A DNA stretch of 64,000 bases from Pseudomonas putida (GCF_028682475.1 NZ_JANHLE010000005.1:170363-234362), one strand, 5' to 3'; shown: positions 26,203 to 35,352, numbered from the stretch's first letter. Notes: a model not told the origin generated them from the letters alone. Made by a program: numbers and translations.

Positions 26203-26278
26203 ACTGCCAAAAACTGCCAGGGACTGCCAATGCCTGACAGCCGAAGCGGCAGTCTGTGGCAGACCGACCCCCTGGCAG
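26203..26278. promoter_or_regulatory. phased CTGCCA/TGGCAG repeats, candidate activator sites
   Basis: CTGCCA occurs at 26204, 26214 and 26224, exactly one helical turn apart. The reverse form occurs as CGGCAG at 26247, TGGCAG at 26257 and TGGCAG at 26273. The cluster lies about 50-120 bases upstream of a sigma-54-like promoter and 50-120 bases before the fisR start. This is where an upstream activator sequence for FisR, also able to autoregulate, would be expected. Confidence 0.6.
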
Positions 26279-26323
26279 CCAATGAAATCGGTGCTTGCCC
26301 TCAGAAAGCGGCCCGTTGAACGC

Positions 26324-26339
26324 TGGCACGCATCTTGAA
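26324..26339 (+). promoter_or_regulatory. predicted sigma-54 promoter of the persulfide oxidation operon
   Basis: TGGCACGCATCTTGAA keeps the -24 GG and places GA ten bases later at the -12 position. The consensus is TGGCAC-N5-TTGC, so the -12 element is one base off. It sits 65 bases before the dioxygenase start and beside a sigma-54 activator gene, which supports the call. Confidence 0.6.
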
Positions 26340-26403
26340 ACCAGCCTGACCAATGCGCACAAGGCTCAACGTCCTGGCACACGGAACTATCTGGAGAGCG
26401 GGA

Positions 26404-27288
26404 ATGATCATCGGCGGTACCTTATATGTGGAAGCGCTGTTCGACAGCGTAACCTCGACCATCAGCTATCTGCTGATGGATCGTGGCAGCGGTCATTGTG
26501 CGTTGATCGACAGCGTACTGGACTACGATCCCAAGTCCGGCCGCACCGACAGCACCTCAGCAGACCAATTGATTGCCCGGGTCAATGAACTGGGCGGCAA
26601 GGTGCAATGGATTCTGGAAACCCATGTGCACGCCGACCACCTCTCTGCCGCGGCGTATCTCAAGCAGGCCCTGGGTGGCCAGATCGCCATCGGTAGCCAG
26701 ATCACCCAGGTACAGAAAGTCTTCGGTGCGCTGTTCAATGCCGACCAGGGCTTCGCCCGCGATGGCAGCCAGTTCGATGTGCTGTTCGACGATGAGCAGC
26801 CGTTTGCCATTGGCAATCTGCAGGCGCGTGCCTTGCACACCCCAGGGCACACACCGGCGTGCATGACTTATGTGGTCGAGGCCGGTGACCAAAGCATCGC
26901 CTTCGTCGGCGACACCCTGTTCATGCCTGACTACGGTACCGCCCGTTGTGATTTTCCCGGCGCCAGCGCGCGCACCTTGTATCGCTCGATCCAGCGCATT
27001 CTTGCCTTCCCCGCTGATACCCGATTGTTCATGTGCCATGACTACCTGCCGGGTGGCCGCGAGCTGCGCTACATGACCACGGTGGCCGAACAGCGCGCCA
27101 ATAACATCCATGTTCGCGAAGGCATTAGCGAAGACAGTTTTGTCGCCATGCGCGAAGCGCGCGATGCCACCCTCGACATGCCGGTGCTGATTCTGCCTTC
27201 GGTGCAGATCAACATGCGCAGCGGCCAGTTACCCGAACCTGAAGACAACGGAGTGCGCTATCTGAAGATCCCGCTCAACGTGCTCTGA
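26404..27288 (+). CDS. persulfide dioxygenase of the metallo-beta-lactamase superfamily
   Basis: Predicted non-haem iron enzyme that oxidises glutathione persulfide to sulfite with O2. The 294-residue product has the metal-binding THVHADHLSAA, a later HTPGHTPACMTYV and the FVGDTLFMPDYGTARCDFPG stretch typical of PDO/ETHE1-like proteins; by similarity I favour the bacterial type II group. Start ATG 26404 (MIIGGTLYVEAL) has GGAGAG upstream. It is first in an operon with sqr and a TauE permease, under the divergent FisR-type activator. Confidence 0.88.
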   Translation: MIIGGTLYVEALFDSVTSTISYLLMDRGSGHCALIDSVLDYDPKSGRTDSTSADQLIARVNELGGKVQWILETHVHADHLSAAAYLKQALGGQIAIGSQITQVQKVFGALFNADQGFARDGSQFDVLFDDEQPFAIGNLQARALHTPGHTPACMTYVVEAGDQSIAFVGDTLFMPDYGTARCDFPGASARTLYRSIQRILAFPADTRLFMCHDYLPGGRELRYMTTVAEQRANNIHVREGISEDSFVAMREARDATLDMPVLILPSVQINMRSGQLPEPEDNGVRYLKIPLNVL

Positions 27289-27325
27289 GCAACACCCAAA
27301 ATTATTATTAAAGGAACACCTTGCC

Positions 27326-28597
27326 ATGCCTGCTCACACCACATCGCCAAAAGGCGATCATCACAAGGTCCTGATTGTCGGCGCGGGGGCTGCCGGTATC
27401 GCCGTGGCTTCAAGTTTGATGTGCCGCGATCCGTCGCTGGATATCGCCCTGATTGACCCGGCCGACACCCATTACTATCAGCCCGGCTGGACGATGGTCG
27501 GTGCCGGTGTCTTCAATGCACCCAGCACTGCGCGGAGCATGGCGTCGACCATTCCCTCGGGGGTTCGCTGGATCAAGGCCAAAGTCGAAAGCTTCGACCC
27601 TCAGGCGCAAGCGCTGACTCTGGATGACGGTCGCTTGCTGAGCTACGAGCAGTTGGTGGTGTGCCCTGGTCTGAAGCTTGACTGGGAGGCCATCGATGGC
27701 CTGAGCGAGACCCTCGGGCGCAATGGCGTGACTTCCAACTATCGCTATGACCTCGCGCCCTACACCTGGCAGCTGGTGCAGAACCTGCGCGAAGGCCGCG
27801 CGCTGTTCAGCCAGCCACCCATGCCGATCAAGTGCGCGGGCGCGCCGCAGAAAGCCCTGTACCTGTCCTGCGATCACTGGTTGCGCACAGGGCGTCTGGG
27901 GAACATCCAGGCGCAGTTCTTCAATGCCGGCGCGGTACTGTTCGGGGTGGCGGATTATGTCCCTGCGCTGATGGAATACATCGACAAGTACGCGGTCGAC
28001 CTGCAGTATTCTCATCGTCTGGTTGCCGTCGATGGCCCGGCCAGGCAGGCCACCTTCATTCGTACCTTGCCCGATGGCAGCAGCGAAACGCGGGTTCAAT
28101 CCTTCGACATGCTGCATGTGGTGCCGCCACAAGTACCTGCCGACTTCATCCGTAACAGTCCCTTGGCCGATGCGGCTGGCTGGATTGATGTCGATCCGGC
28201 GACCTTGCGTCATCGCCAGTTCGCCAACATCCACGCCTTGGGTGACGGGATCAACACGACCAATGCCAAGACCGCTGCAGCCGCGCGCAAGCAGGCGCCG
28301 GTGGTGGCCAATAACGTACTGGTCGCCCTGGGGCGTCTGCCGAAGCTGGCGCACTACGATGGTTACGGCTCCTGCCCGCTGACCGTCGAGCGCGGCAAGA
28401 TCGTGCTGGCCGAGTTCACTTACGGCGGCAAGCTGGCGCCGAGCTTTCCACGCTGGCTGCTCGATGGCCGGCGCCCTACCCGGCTGGCCTGGCTGCTCAA
28501 GGCGCAGATCCTGCCACCGCTGTACTGGCGCTGCATGCTCAAGGGCCGCGAGTGGCTGGCCAAACCGCAGACCGTCGTTGCTGAGGTTCAGCAGTGA
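27326..28597 (+). CDS. sqr: sulfide:quinone oxidoreductase, mitochondrial-like type II
   Basis: Membrane-associated flavoprotein that oxidises sulfide to persulfide and passes electrons to quinone. The 423-residue product has the FAD motif VLIVGAGAAGIAV at the N-terminus. The two expected redox cysteines are Cys170 in PIKCAGAPQKALYL and Cys350 in YDGYGSCPLTV; both contexts resemble human SQR, hence type II. It lies 37 bases after the dioxygenase, so sulfide is converted to persulfide and then to sulfite within one operon. Confidence 0.9.
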   Translation: MPAHTTSPKGDHHKVLIVGAGAAGIAVASSLMCRDPSLDIALIDPADTHYYQPGWTMVGAGVFNAPSTARSMASTIPSGVRWIKAKVESFDPQAQALTLDDGRLLSYEQLVVCPGLKLDWEAIDGLSETLGRNGVTSNYRYDLAPYTWQLVQNLREGRALFSQPPMPIKCAGAPQKALYLSCDHWLRTGRLGNIQAQFFNAGAVLFGVADYVPALMEYIDKYAVDLQYSHRLVAVDGPARQATFIRTLPDGSSETRVQSFDMLHVVPPQVPADFIRNSPLADAAGWIDVDPATLRHRQFANIHALGDGINTTNAKTAAAARKQAPVVANNVLVALGRLPKLAHYDGYGSCPLTVERGKIVLAEFTYGGKLAPSFPRWLLDGRRPTRLAWLLKAQILPPLYWRCMLKGREWLAKPQTVVAEVQQ

Positions 28598-29412
28598 TCG
28601 AACAGCCATTTCTTGCGGCAGGGCTGGGAGCGATCATTGGTGCGGTGCTGGCGTTGACCGGCGCCGGAGGCGGCATTCTGGCCGTGCCCCTGCTGGTCTT
28701 CGGCCTTGGTCTGTCGATGGTCGAGGCGGCACCGGTCGGCCTGCTGGCCGTCGGTATGGCGGCAGCTGTTGGCGCGGTACTGGGGTTGCGCCAAGGGGTG
28801 GTGCGTTACCGCGCTGCGGCTTTTGTGGCACTGATCGGTATCGCCGCCGCTCCGTTCGGACTGATGTTGGCGCACCAACTACCCAACGCGCCGCTGGCCC
28901 TGGCCTTCGCGGTAGTGCTGGTATATGCCTGTGCGCGCATGCTGCTCAAAGCCCGCCGCGAGCTGCGCGGTGAGCCGGCGCAGGGCAAGCGCATGGTCAT
29001 GCCATGTGTACTCAACCCCTTGCAAGGACGCCTGCGCTGGACCCTGCCCTGCGCCCGCGCGCTGGCATTTACCGGCGCGTTGTCTGGGTTGCTCTCGGGA
29101 TTGCTCGGTGTCGGCGGCGGCTTCGTGATCATTCCGGCACTCAGTCGTTACACCAATCTGGACATGAAAAGCATCGTTGCCACCTCCTTGGCGGTGATCG
29201 CCCTGGTGTCCACCGGTAGTGTGATCAGCGCCAGCGTCGGTGGCGTCATGCACTGGAGCGTGGGCGCGCCGTTTGCGGGTGGTGCGGTATTGGGGCTGTT
29301 GGTGGCCCGACAGTTTGCCAGCCGCCTGGCCGGCCCACGTCTGCAGCAGCTGTTTGCCGTCGTGGGGATCTGTGCGGCCATGTTGCTGGCGGTGAAAACC
29401 TTCAGTGGATGA
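28594..29412 (+). CDS. TauE/SafE family permease
   Basis: Predicted inner-membrane transporter for small sulfur anions. The 272-residue product has about eight membrane segments in two repeats, each with a Gly-rich motif (LTGAGGGILAVPLLV and LLGVGGGFVIIPALS). The GTG start overlaps the sqr stop, so translation is coupled. In this operon, export of sulfite made by the dioxygenase is the natural inference; no experiment supports it here. Confidence 0.85.
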   Translation: MIEQPFLAAGLGAIIGAVLALTGAGGGILAVPLLVFGLGLSMVEAAPVGLLAVGMAAAVGAVLGLRQGVVRYRAAAFVALIGIAAAPFGLMLAHQLPNAPLALAFAVVLVYACARMLLKARRELRGEPAQGKRMVMPCVLNPLQGRLRWTLPCARALAFTGALSGLLSGLLGVGGGFVIIPALSRYTNLDMKSIVATSLAVIALVSTGSVISASVGGVMHWSVGAPFAGGAVLGLLVARQFASRLAGPRLQQLFAVVGICAAMLLAVKTFSG

Positions 29413-29415
29413 GCC

Positions 29416-30303
29416 CTACTCCGCCAGCAAGGCGTCCTGCTCTTGCGCACACAGCGCCAGGAGAAAATCCCAGACCACCCGCAAGCGCACTGACTTGTGC
29501 AGTTCGCGGCGGGTGCAGATCCAGTAGCTGCGCTGGATGGTTTCGCTGGGCAGCACGCGGACCAGCGCCGGGTCATGCCGGGCCATGTAGTTGGGCAGCA
29601 CGGCAATGCCCAATCCGGCCCGGGCAGCCTGCTGCTGGGCGATCACGCTGGTGCTGCGAAACACCACATTCGGGGCCCGGCAGAAACTGTTGAGAAACAG
29701 CAGCTCCTGACTGAACAACAGGTCGTCGACGTAGCCGATCCAGCTGTGCCTGGCCAGGTCTTCGCGCTGGTGCAACGCTGGCGCCTGGGCCAGATACTCG
29801 GGGCTGGCGTACAGCGCCAGGCGATAATCGGTGAGCTTGCGGGTGATCAGCAGGTCGGCATTCGGCCGTTCCAGGTGGATGCTGATTTCCGCCTCGCGGT
29901 TGAGGATGCTGACGAAGCGCGGCACGGCGACCAGTTCTACCTCAAGCCCCGGATAGCGCTCGAACAGGCTGCCCATGCGCGGGGTGAAGAACATGATGCC
30001 GATGCCTTCGGTGACGCCGAGGCGGATCTTGCCTAGCGGGGTAATGGCCTGGGTGATTTCTTCCTGGGCCAGCAGGGCGACGTTTTCCATGGCTTCGGCA
30101 TGCTTGAGCAGGGCCTGGCCGGACGGTGTCAGTTCATAGCCTTGAGCATGCTGGACGAACAGTGCGGTGCCCAGGCTCTGCTCGATATTGTCGATATGCC
30201 GAGCCACGGTGCTGTGGGTGGTGTTGAGACGTTTGGCCGCGGTCAGCAGGCGGCCGCTACGCTGCAACTCGAGAAAAAACCGCAGATCATTCCAGTCGAA
30301 CAT
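29416..30303 (-). CDS. LysR family transcriptional regulator
   Basis: Regulator of 295 residues with an N-terminal winged helix (LLTAAKRLNTTHSTVARHIDNIEQ) and a C-terminal ligand-binding domain. It stops 3 bases from the convergent TauE gene. It diverges from the GMC oxidoreductase gene across 137 bases, the usual arrangement for a LysR protein controlling its neighbour. The ligand is unknown. Confidence 0.9.
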   Translation of the reverse strand: MFDWNDLRFFLELQRSGRLLTAAKRLNTTHSTVARHIDNIEQSLGTALFVQHAQGYELTPSGQALLKHAEAMENVALLAQEEITQAITPLGKIRLGVTEGIGIMFFTPRMGSLFERYPGLEVELVAVPRFVSILNREAEISIHLERPNADLLITRKLTDYRLALYASPEYLAQAPALHQREDLARHSWIGYVDDLLFSQELLFLNSFCRAPNVVFRSTSVIAQQQAARAGLGIAVLPNYMARHDPALVRVLPSETIQRSYWICTRRELHKSVRLRVVWDFLLALCAQEQDALLAE

Positions 30304-30440
30304 GCTTTTCCTTGTGAATCAGGTGTTCACGAACGTTGTGTTAAAACGCACAGCACTTGAGTGAAATCTAACGTTTTCATCTCGAAATTAATCAATAACA
30401 TGGACCACGACAAGAATAATAATCAGGCGCGAGGTTGCCC

Positions 30441-32090
30441 ATGCCATCAGCCGATCCTGTCTACGATTACGTGGTCGTCGGTGCCGGTCCTGCCGGATGC
30501 TTGCTGGCCAATCGTTTGTCTGCCGACCCCAGCTGTCGGGTATTGCTGCTCGAAGCGGGCGGTAAAGACAACTATCCCTGGATTCACATTCCGGTGGGCT
30601 ACCTTTATTGCATCGGTAACCCACGTACCGACTGGTGCTTCAAGACCGAAGCCCAGCCTGGCCTCAACGGGCGAGCCCTGGGTTATCCACGGGGTAAAGT
30701 GCTCGGTGGCTGTTCCTCGATCAACGGCATGATCTATATGCGTGGTCAGGCCGGTGACTACGATCGCTGGGCCGAGCAAGGCAACGCCGGTTGGGCCTGG
30801 AAAGACGTGTTGCCGCTGTTCAAGGCCAGCGAAAAGCATTTCGGCGGTGCCAGTGATGTGCACGGCGATCAAGGCGAATGGCGGGTCGAACAACAACGTT
30901 ATTCGTGGCCGATACTCGATGCGTTCCGCGCAGCGGCCGCCCAGAGTGGAATTGAAAGCGTCGCCGATTTCAACGGCGGGGATAACCAGGGCTGTGGATA
31001 CTTTCAGGTCAACCAGCGTTCCGGGATTCGCTGGAACTCGGCCAAGGCCTTTCTTCGTCCGGTGCTCAACCGTCCCAATCTGACCGTACTGACCGATGTG
31101 CTGGTCGACCAGGTGATCCTCGACGCCGGTCGTGCCTCAGCGGTAAGAGCGCGCTGGCAAGGCAACTGGCAGAACTTCAGCGCCCGCCGCGAGATCATCC
31201 TCTGTGCAGGCTCGGTGGGCTCTCCCGGGATTCTGCAACGCTCCGGCATCGGCCCGCGTGGTTTGCTCGAAAGCCTGGGGATAACTGTCCGTCATGAATT
31301 GCCGGGCGTTGGCGGCAACCTGCAGGACCACCTGCAACTGCGGCTGATCTATCAGGTCAGTGGCGCGCGCACCCTCAACCAGGTTGCCAACAGCGCCTGG
31401 GGCAAGCTGGGGATGGGCTTGCGCTATCTGTATGACCGCAGTGGTCCGCTGGCCATGGCGCCGAGTCAACTGGGGGCGTTTGTCCGCTCCGGGCCGGAGC
31501 AGGCCTCGGCGAACCTGCAATACCATGTGCAGCCGCTCTCGCTGGAGCGCTTCGGCGAGCCGCTGCATCGCTTCCCGGCGTTTACCGCATCGGTGTGCAA
31601 CTTGCGCCCGACGAGCCGAGGCCGCATCGATATCCGCTCGGCCAACCCGGACGAAGCGCCGCTGATCGATCCCAACTACCTCAGCGACCCGCAAGATTTG
31701 CGGGTTGCCGCCCAGGCCATTCGCATCACCCGCAAGATTGTCCAGGCCCCTGCCCTGGCCGCGTTCAACCCGCGCGAATACTTGCCTGGGCCGGACCTGC
31801 AAAGCGAAGAACAACTGCACGAAGCCGCCGGCCAGATCGGCACCACCATTTTCCATCCGGTCGGTACCTGCCGGATGGGCAATGGCCCGCTGGACGTGGT
31901 CGATGACCAGCTGCGCGTGCATGGCGTGCCGGGGCTGCGCATCGCCGATGCCTCGATCATGCCGCAGATTGTCTCCGGCAATACTTGCTCACCCACTTTG
32001 ATGATTGCCGAAAAGGCGGCGCAACTGCTCACCCGGGGGATGTTATCCACAGCTCGGATCGATGAAGAAAACGCAATACCGACGCCCTGA
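30441..32090 (+). CDS. GMC family FAD-dependent oxidoreductase
   Basis: Glucose-methanol-choline oxidoreductase of 549 residues, closest in look to alcohol or choline dehydrogenases. The N-terminus has the ADP-binding motif YVVVGAGPAGCLLANRLS, then the GMC signature GGCSSINGMIYMRGQAGDYD. The catalytic histidine region is IFHPVGTCRMG near the C-terminus. Start ATG 30441 has GAGG 8 bases upstream; a TTG two codons earlier is possible. A DnaA-box 9-mer lies near the 3' end (32043). The substrate cannot be read from sequence. Confidence 0.9.
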   Translation: MPSADPVYDYVVVGAGPAGCLLANRLSADPSCRVLLLEAGGKDNYPWIHIPVGYLYCIGNPRTDWCFKTEAQPGLNGRALGYPRGKVLGGCSSINGMIYMRGQAGDYDRWAEQGNAGWAWKDVLPLFKASEKHFGGASDVHGDQGEWRVEQQRYSWPILDAFRAAAAQSGIESVADFNGGDNQGCGYFQVNQRSGIRWNSAKAFLRPVLNRPNLTVLTDVLVDQVILDAGRASAVRARWQGNWQNFSARREIILCAGSVGSPGILQRSGIGPRGLLESLGITVRHELPGVGGNLQDHLQLRLIYQVSGARTLNQVANSAWGKLGMGLRYLYDRSGPLAMAPSQLGAFVRSGPEQASANLQYHVQPLSLERFGEPLHRFPAFTASVCNLRPTSRGRIDIRSANPDEAPLIDPNYLSDPQDLRVAAQAIRITRKIVQAPALAAFNPREYLPGPDLQSEEQLHEAAGQIGTTIFHPVGTCRMGNGPLDVVDDQLRVHGVPGLRIADASIMPQIVSGNTCSPTLMIAEKAAQLLTRGMLSTARIDEENAIPTP

Positions 32091-32189
32091 CCAGGGTGCG
32101 TAGCAACAACGACACCGGACGCGGTCTGCCGGCGTCGACAGTGGAACAACAAGAATAATCACTGGGGCCTTGAGGCCGAGGACAGCACG

Positions 32190-33812
32190 ATGTCGGATTA
32201 CATTCAGGAGCAGGGCGCGGCGACGGTCAGCAACAGTCGCCGTGAAGAGCGCAAGATCATTTTCGCGTCATCCCTCGGGACGGTGTTCGAGTGGTATGAC
32301 TTTTTTCTCTACGGGGCACTGGCCGCGGTCATCAGCAAGCAGTTCTTTGCCGGGGTGAACGACACCACTGCCTTTATCTTCGCCTTGATGGCCTTTGCCG
32401 CAGGCTTCCTGGTGCGACCGTTCGGGGCACTGGTGTTCGGTCGCCTGGGCGACATGATCGGCCGCAAGTACACCTTCCTGGTGACCATCGTGCTGATGGG
32501 CCTGTCGACCTTTGCGGTCGGCCTGCTACCGACCTATGCCAGTATCGGCATCGCCGCACCGATCATTCTGGTGATCCTGCGTATGCTCCAGGGCCTGGCC
32601 TTGGGCGGCGAGTATGGCGGCGCTGCGACTTATGTGGCTGAGCATGCGCCACCGGGTAAACGTGGCTTCCATACCGGCTTTATCCAGTCCACAGCGACCC
32701 TCGGTTTGCTGCTGTCACTGCTGGTGGTGCTGGGCAGCCGCTATATCAGCGGTGATCAGTTCGAAGTCTGGGGCTGGCGTCTGCCGTTCCTGCTGTCGAT
32801 CGTGTTACTGGCGATTTCCACCTGGATTCGTATGAGCATGCACGAATCGCCAGCTTTCGTGAAAATGAAGGCTCAGGGCAAAACCAGTAAAGCGCCGATT
32901 CGTGAGTCGTTTGGTTCCTGGGCCAACCTCAAGATCGTCCTCACTGCCCTGTTCAGCATCAACGCCGGGCAAGCGGTGACCTTCTACACCGCGCAGTTCT
33001 ACGTACTGTTCTTCCTCACCCAGATGCTCAAGATGGACCCGGCCCAGGCCAACACCCTGCTGATTATCAGCGTGGTGATCGGCGCGCCGTTCTTCGTGTT
33101 CTTCGGCTGGCTGTCGGACCGCGTCGGCCGCAAGCCGATCCTGATGATTGGCCTGCTGCTGGCTACCCTGCTCTACTTCCCGCTGTTCAAAGCCCTGAGC
33201 CATTACGCCAACCCGCAGATCGATGCCGCCAGTCGCCAATCACCGATTGTGGTCATGGCCGATCCACAAAGCTGCACCTTCCAGTTCGATCCGGTCGGCA
33301 AGGCGCGCTTTGATAGTCCGTGCGACAAGGCCAAGACCTTCCTGGTCAAGCAAGGCCTGCCCTACAGCTCTGAAGCCGCCGCTGCCGGTAGTGAAGTGGT
33401 CGTAACTGTCGGTGACCAGCGCATCAACGGCTTCGATGAAGTGGCGCTACGGGCTGCCATCGACAAGGCGGGTTATCCGGCCAAGGCGGATCCTGCCAGC
33501 GTCAACGAAACCATGGTGGTGGTGCTGATCGTCGCCATGATTCTGATCGCGACCATGACCTACGGCCCGCTGGCGGCAGTGATGGTTGAGCTGTTCCCGA
33601 CCCGCATCCGTTACACCTCGATGTCGCTGCCTTACCACATCGGCAACGGCTGGTTCGGCGGCTTCCTGCCGACAGTGTCGTTTGCCCTGGTGGTGTACAC
33701 CGGCGATATCTTCTATGGGCTGTGGTATCCGGTGTTGATCACCGGTGTCAGCCTGGTGGTCGGGCTGTTCTGCCTGAAAGAAACCCGCGATGTCGACATC
33801 GACAAGGTGTGA
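32190..33812 (+). CDS. MFS transporter, metabolite:H+ symporter type
   Basis: Twelve-helix transporter of 540 residues in the ProP/YhjE-like branch (FEWYDFFLYG; RPFGALVFGRLGDMIGRKYT; RMLQGLALGGEYGGAATYVA). It is longer than a minimal MFS protein because roughly 100 residues (about 345-445, PQIDAASRQSPIVV to ASVNE) form a soluble insertion between helices 8 and 9. The gene follows the GMC oxidoreductase by 99 bases and probably imports its substrate. A strong terminator follows. Confidence 0.87.
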   Translation: MSDYIQEQGAATVSNSRREERKIIFASSLGTVFEWYDFFLYGALAAVISKQFFAGVNDTTAFIFALMAFAAGFLVRPFGALVFGRLGDMIGRKYTFLVTIVLMGLSTFAVGLLPTYASIGIAAPIILVILRMLQGLALGGEYGGAATYVAEHAPPGKRGFHTGFIQSTATLGLLLSLLVVLGSRYISGDQFEVWGWRLPFLLSIVLLAISTWIRMSMHESPAFVKMKAQGKTSKAPIRESFGSWANLKIVLTALFSINAGQAVTFYTAQFYVLFFLTQMLKMDPAQANTLLIISVVIGAPFFVFFGWLSDRVGRKPILMIGLLLATLLYFPLFKALSHYANPQIDAASRQSPIVVMADPQSCTFQFDPVGKARFDSPCDKAKTFLVKQGLPYSSEAAAAGSEVVVTVGDQRINGFDEVALRAAIDKAGYPAKADPASVNETMVVVLIVAMILIATMTYGPLAAVMVELFPTRIRYTSMSLPYHIGNGWFGGFLPTVSFALVVYTGDIFYGLWYPVLITGVSLVVGLFCLKETRDVDIDKV

Positions 33813-33824
33813 GGATTCTCGGGC

Positions 33825-33855
33825 AAAAAAAACCGGCGCAAGCGCCGGTTTTTTT
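33825..33855. terminator. bidirectional terminator after the MFS gene
   Basis: A 14-base stem (A-run plus ACCGGCGC against GCGCCGGT plus T-run) with a 2-base loop lies 13 bases past the MFS stop. It can serve the MFS transcript and the convergent acyltransferase transcript. Confidence 0.9.
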
Positions 33856-33983
33856 ATGCCGTTGAAAAACTTATGCACGATTTTCAGAAAACAGTCATAC
33901 AGAGAAATAAGTAAGTAAATTAATCACTTAGCGAATTTTTGAGCGAAAGATCCAAATACTGTACACAAGTTATCCACAGATCG

Positions 33984-34754
33984 TCAGGCAACGCCCTGGG
34001 TGGCATTCGGGGCTTGTGCCGGCAACGAACCCATGTCGCGCTGAGCCTGTTCGTTCCAGGCTGCCGCCCGGTCGTTGAGCTCGGCAATCGCGCGCGGGCC
34101 AGTGCCTTCAGCGTACATCGGCGCACCGATCACCACTTCAATGGTGCCAGCCCGCTTGTTCCAACCCTGCTTGGGCCAGAACTTGCCAGCGTTGTGGGCA
34201 ATCGGCAGCACAGGCAGGCCGGCATTCACCGCCAGGGCGGTACCGCCGCGGGAGAACTTGCCGATCTGGCCGAACGGCACACGGGTGCCTTCCGGGAAGA
34301 TCAGCACCCAGACGCCGTCCTTGAGCAGCTTGTCGCCTTCGCTGGCCACTTGCTTGAGCGCAGCCTTGGGGTTGTCACGGTCAATCGCGATCGGCCGCAG
34401 CATGGCCATGGCCCAGCCGAAGAACGGTACGTACAGCAGTTCACGTTTGAGTACCTGGCTCAACGGCGAAAAATACGCCGAGAGAAAGAACGTCTCCCAG
34501 GTGCTCTGGTGATTGGAGAGGATCACGCAAGGCTGCTTGGGAATGTTTTCAGCCCCGCTGACCTTGACCTTGATGTTCAGGAAGACCCGCACCAGCACCA
34601 GCGCGAAACGGCACCAGTAGACATTGATGAAGCGATAACGGGCGCTGAATGGCAGAAACGGCGCAATAAAAAAGCTCAGGGTGCACCACAGCAAAGAGCT
34701 GGTACCCAGCAGCAGGTAAAAAAGAAAAATTCTGATCGCCTGCAGGATCGACAT
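33984..34754 (-). CDS. 1-acyl-sn-glycerol-3-phosphate acyltransferase (PlsC/HdtS-like)
   Basis: Adds the second acyl chain to lysophosphatidic acid in phospholipid synthesis. The 256-residue product has an N-terminal membrane helix. The acyltransferase motif appears as NHQSTWE (Glu in place of the commoner Asp of HX4D), followed by FPEGTR and LPIAHNAGKFWP. Its place downstream of gmhB and glyS matches the Pseudomonas gene called lptA or hdtS. It starts 61 bases after the gmhB stop; half a REP unit lies in that gap. Confidence 0.9.
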   Translation of the reverse strand: MSILQAIRIFLFYLLLGTSSLLWCTLSFFIAPFLPFSARYRFINVYWCRFALVLVRVFLNIKVKVSGAENIPKQPCVILSNHQSTWETFFLSAYFSPLSQVLKRELLYVPFFGWAMAMLRPIAIDRDNPKAALKQVASEGDKLLKDGVWVLIFPEGTRVPFGQIGKFSRGGTALAVNAGLPVLPIAHNAGKFWPKQGWNKRAGTIEVVIGAPMYAEGTGPRAIAELNDRAAAWNEQAQRDMGSLPAQAPNATQGVA

Positions 34755-34815
34755 AGCGGCATGTACCGTTGCGGGCTTGCCCGCCTAGTAAAAGTGCGCC
34801 TGGTTCGCAGACGCC

Positions 34816-35349
34816 CTATTTGTGGATAAGTTCTCTGGCGATGGCTGCCAGATCATCGAAAATCAATGTGCCTTCGGGAATTCCCTTGCTCAGGGTTTTC
34901 TCGCCTTTCCCGGTTTTTACCAGAATCGGTTGAGCATCGACGGTCAATGCGGCTTCCAGGTCACCCTTACTATCACCGACAAACCACCGCCCGGCCAGGT
35001 CTACCTGGTAATGCGCGGCAATGGTTCGCAGCATGCCCGGCTTGGGCTTGCGGCAATCGCAGCCTTCATCCGGGCCGTGAGGGCAATAGACAATCAGGCC
35101 AACCTCGCCACCCTGCTCGGCCACCAGCATGCGCAGGCGCTCATGCATGGCCTCGAGGGTTGCCAGGTCGTAGTAGCCGCGAGCGATGCCGGACTGGTTG
35201 GTGGCGATCGCCACCGTCCAGCCGGCCTTGCTCAACTGCGCGATCGCTTCGATCGAACCCGGGATCGGAATCCACTCGTCCAGCGACTTGATGTAGGCAT
35301 CGGAGTCCTGGTTGATCACCCCGTCCCGATCGAGAATCAGCAGCTTCAA
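34816..35349 (-). CDS. gmhB: D-glycero-beta-D-manno-heptose-1,7-bisphosphate 7-phosphatase
   Basis: HAD-family phosphatase of the ADP-heptose route for the LPS inner core. The 177-residue product has the HAD motif I DRDGVINQD, motif II ATNQSGIARGYYD and the zinc-loop cysteines in YCPHGPDEGCDCRKPKPG, all typical of GmhB. It starts 3 bases after the glyS stop. Confidence 0.95.
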   Translation of the reverse strand: MKLLILDRDGVINQDSDAYIKSLDEWIPIPGSIEAIAQLSKAGWTVAIATNQSGIARGYYDLATLEAMHERLRMLVAEQGGEVGLIVYCPHGPDEGCDCRKPKPGMLRTIAAHYQVDLAGRWFVGDSKGDLEAALTVDAQPILVKTGKGEKTLSKGIPEGTLIFDDLAAIARELIHK

Positions 35350-35352
35350 GAC

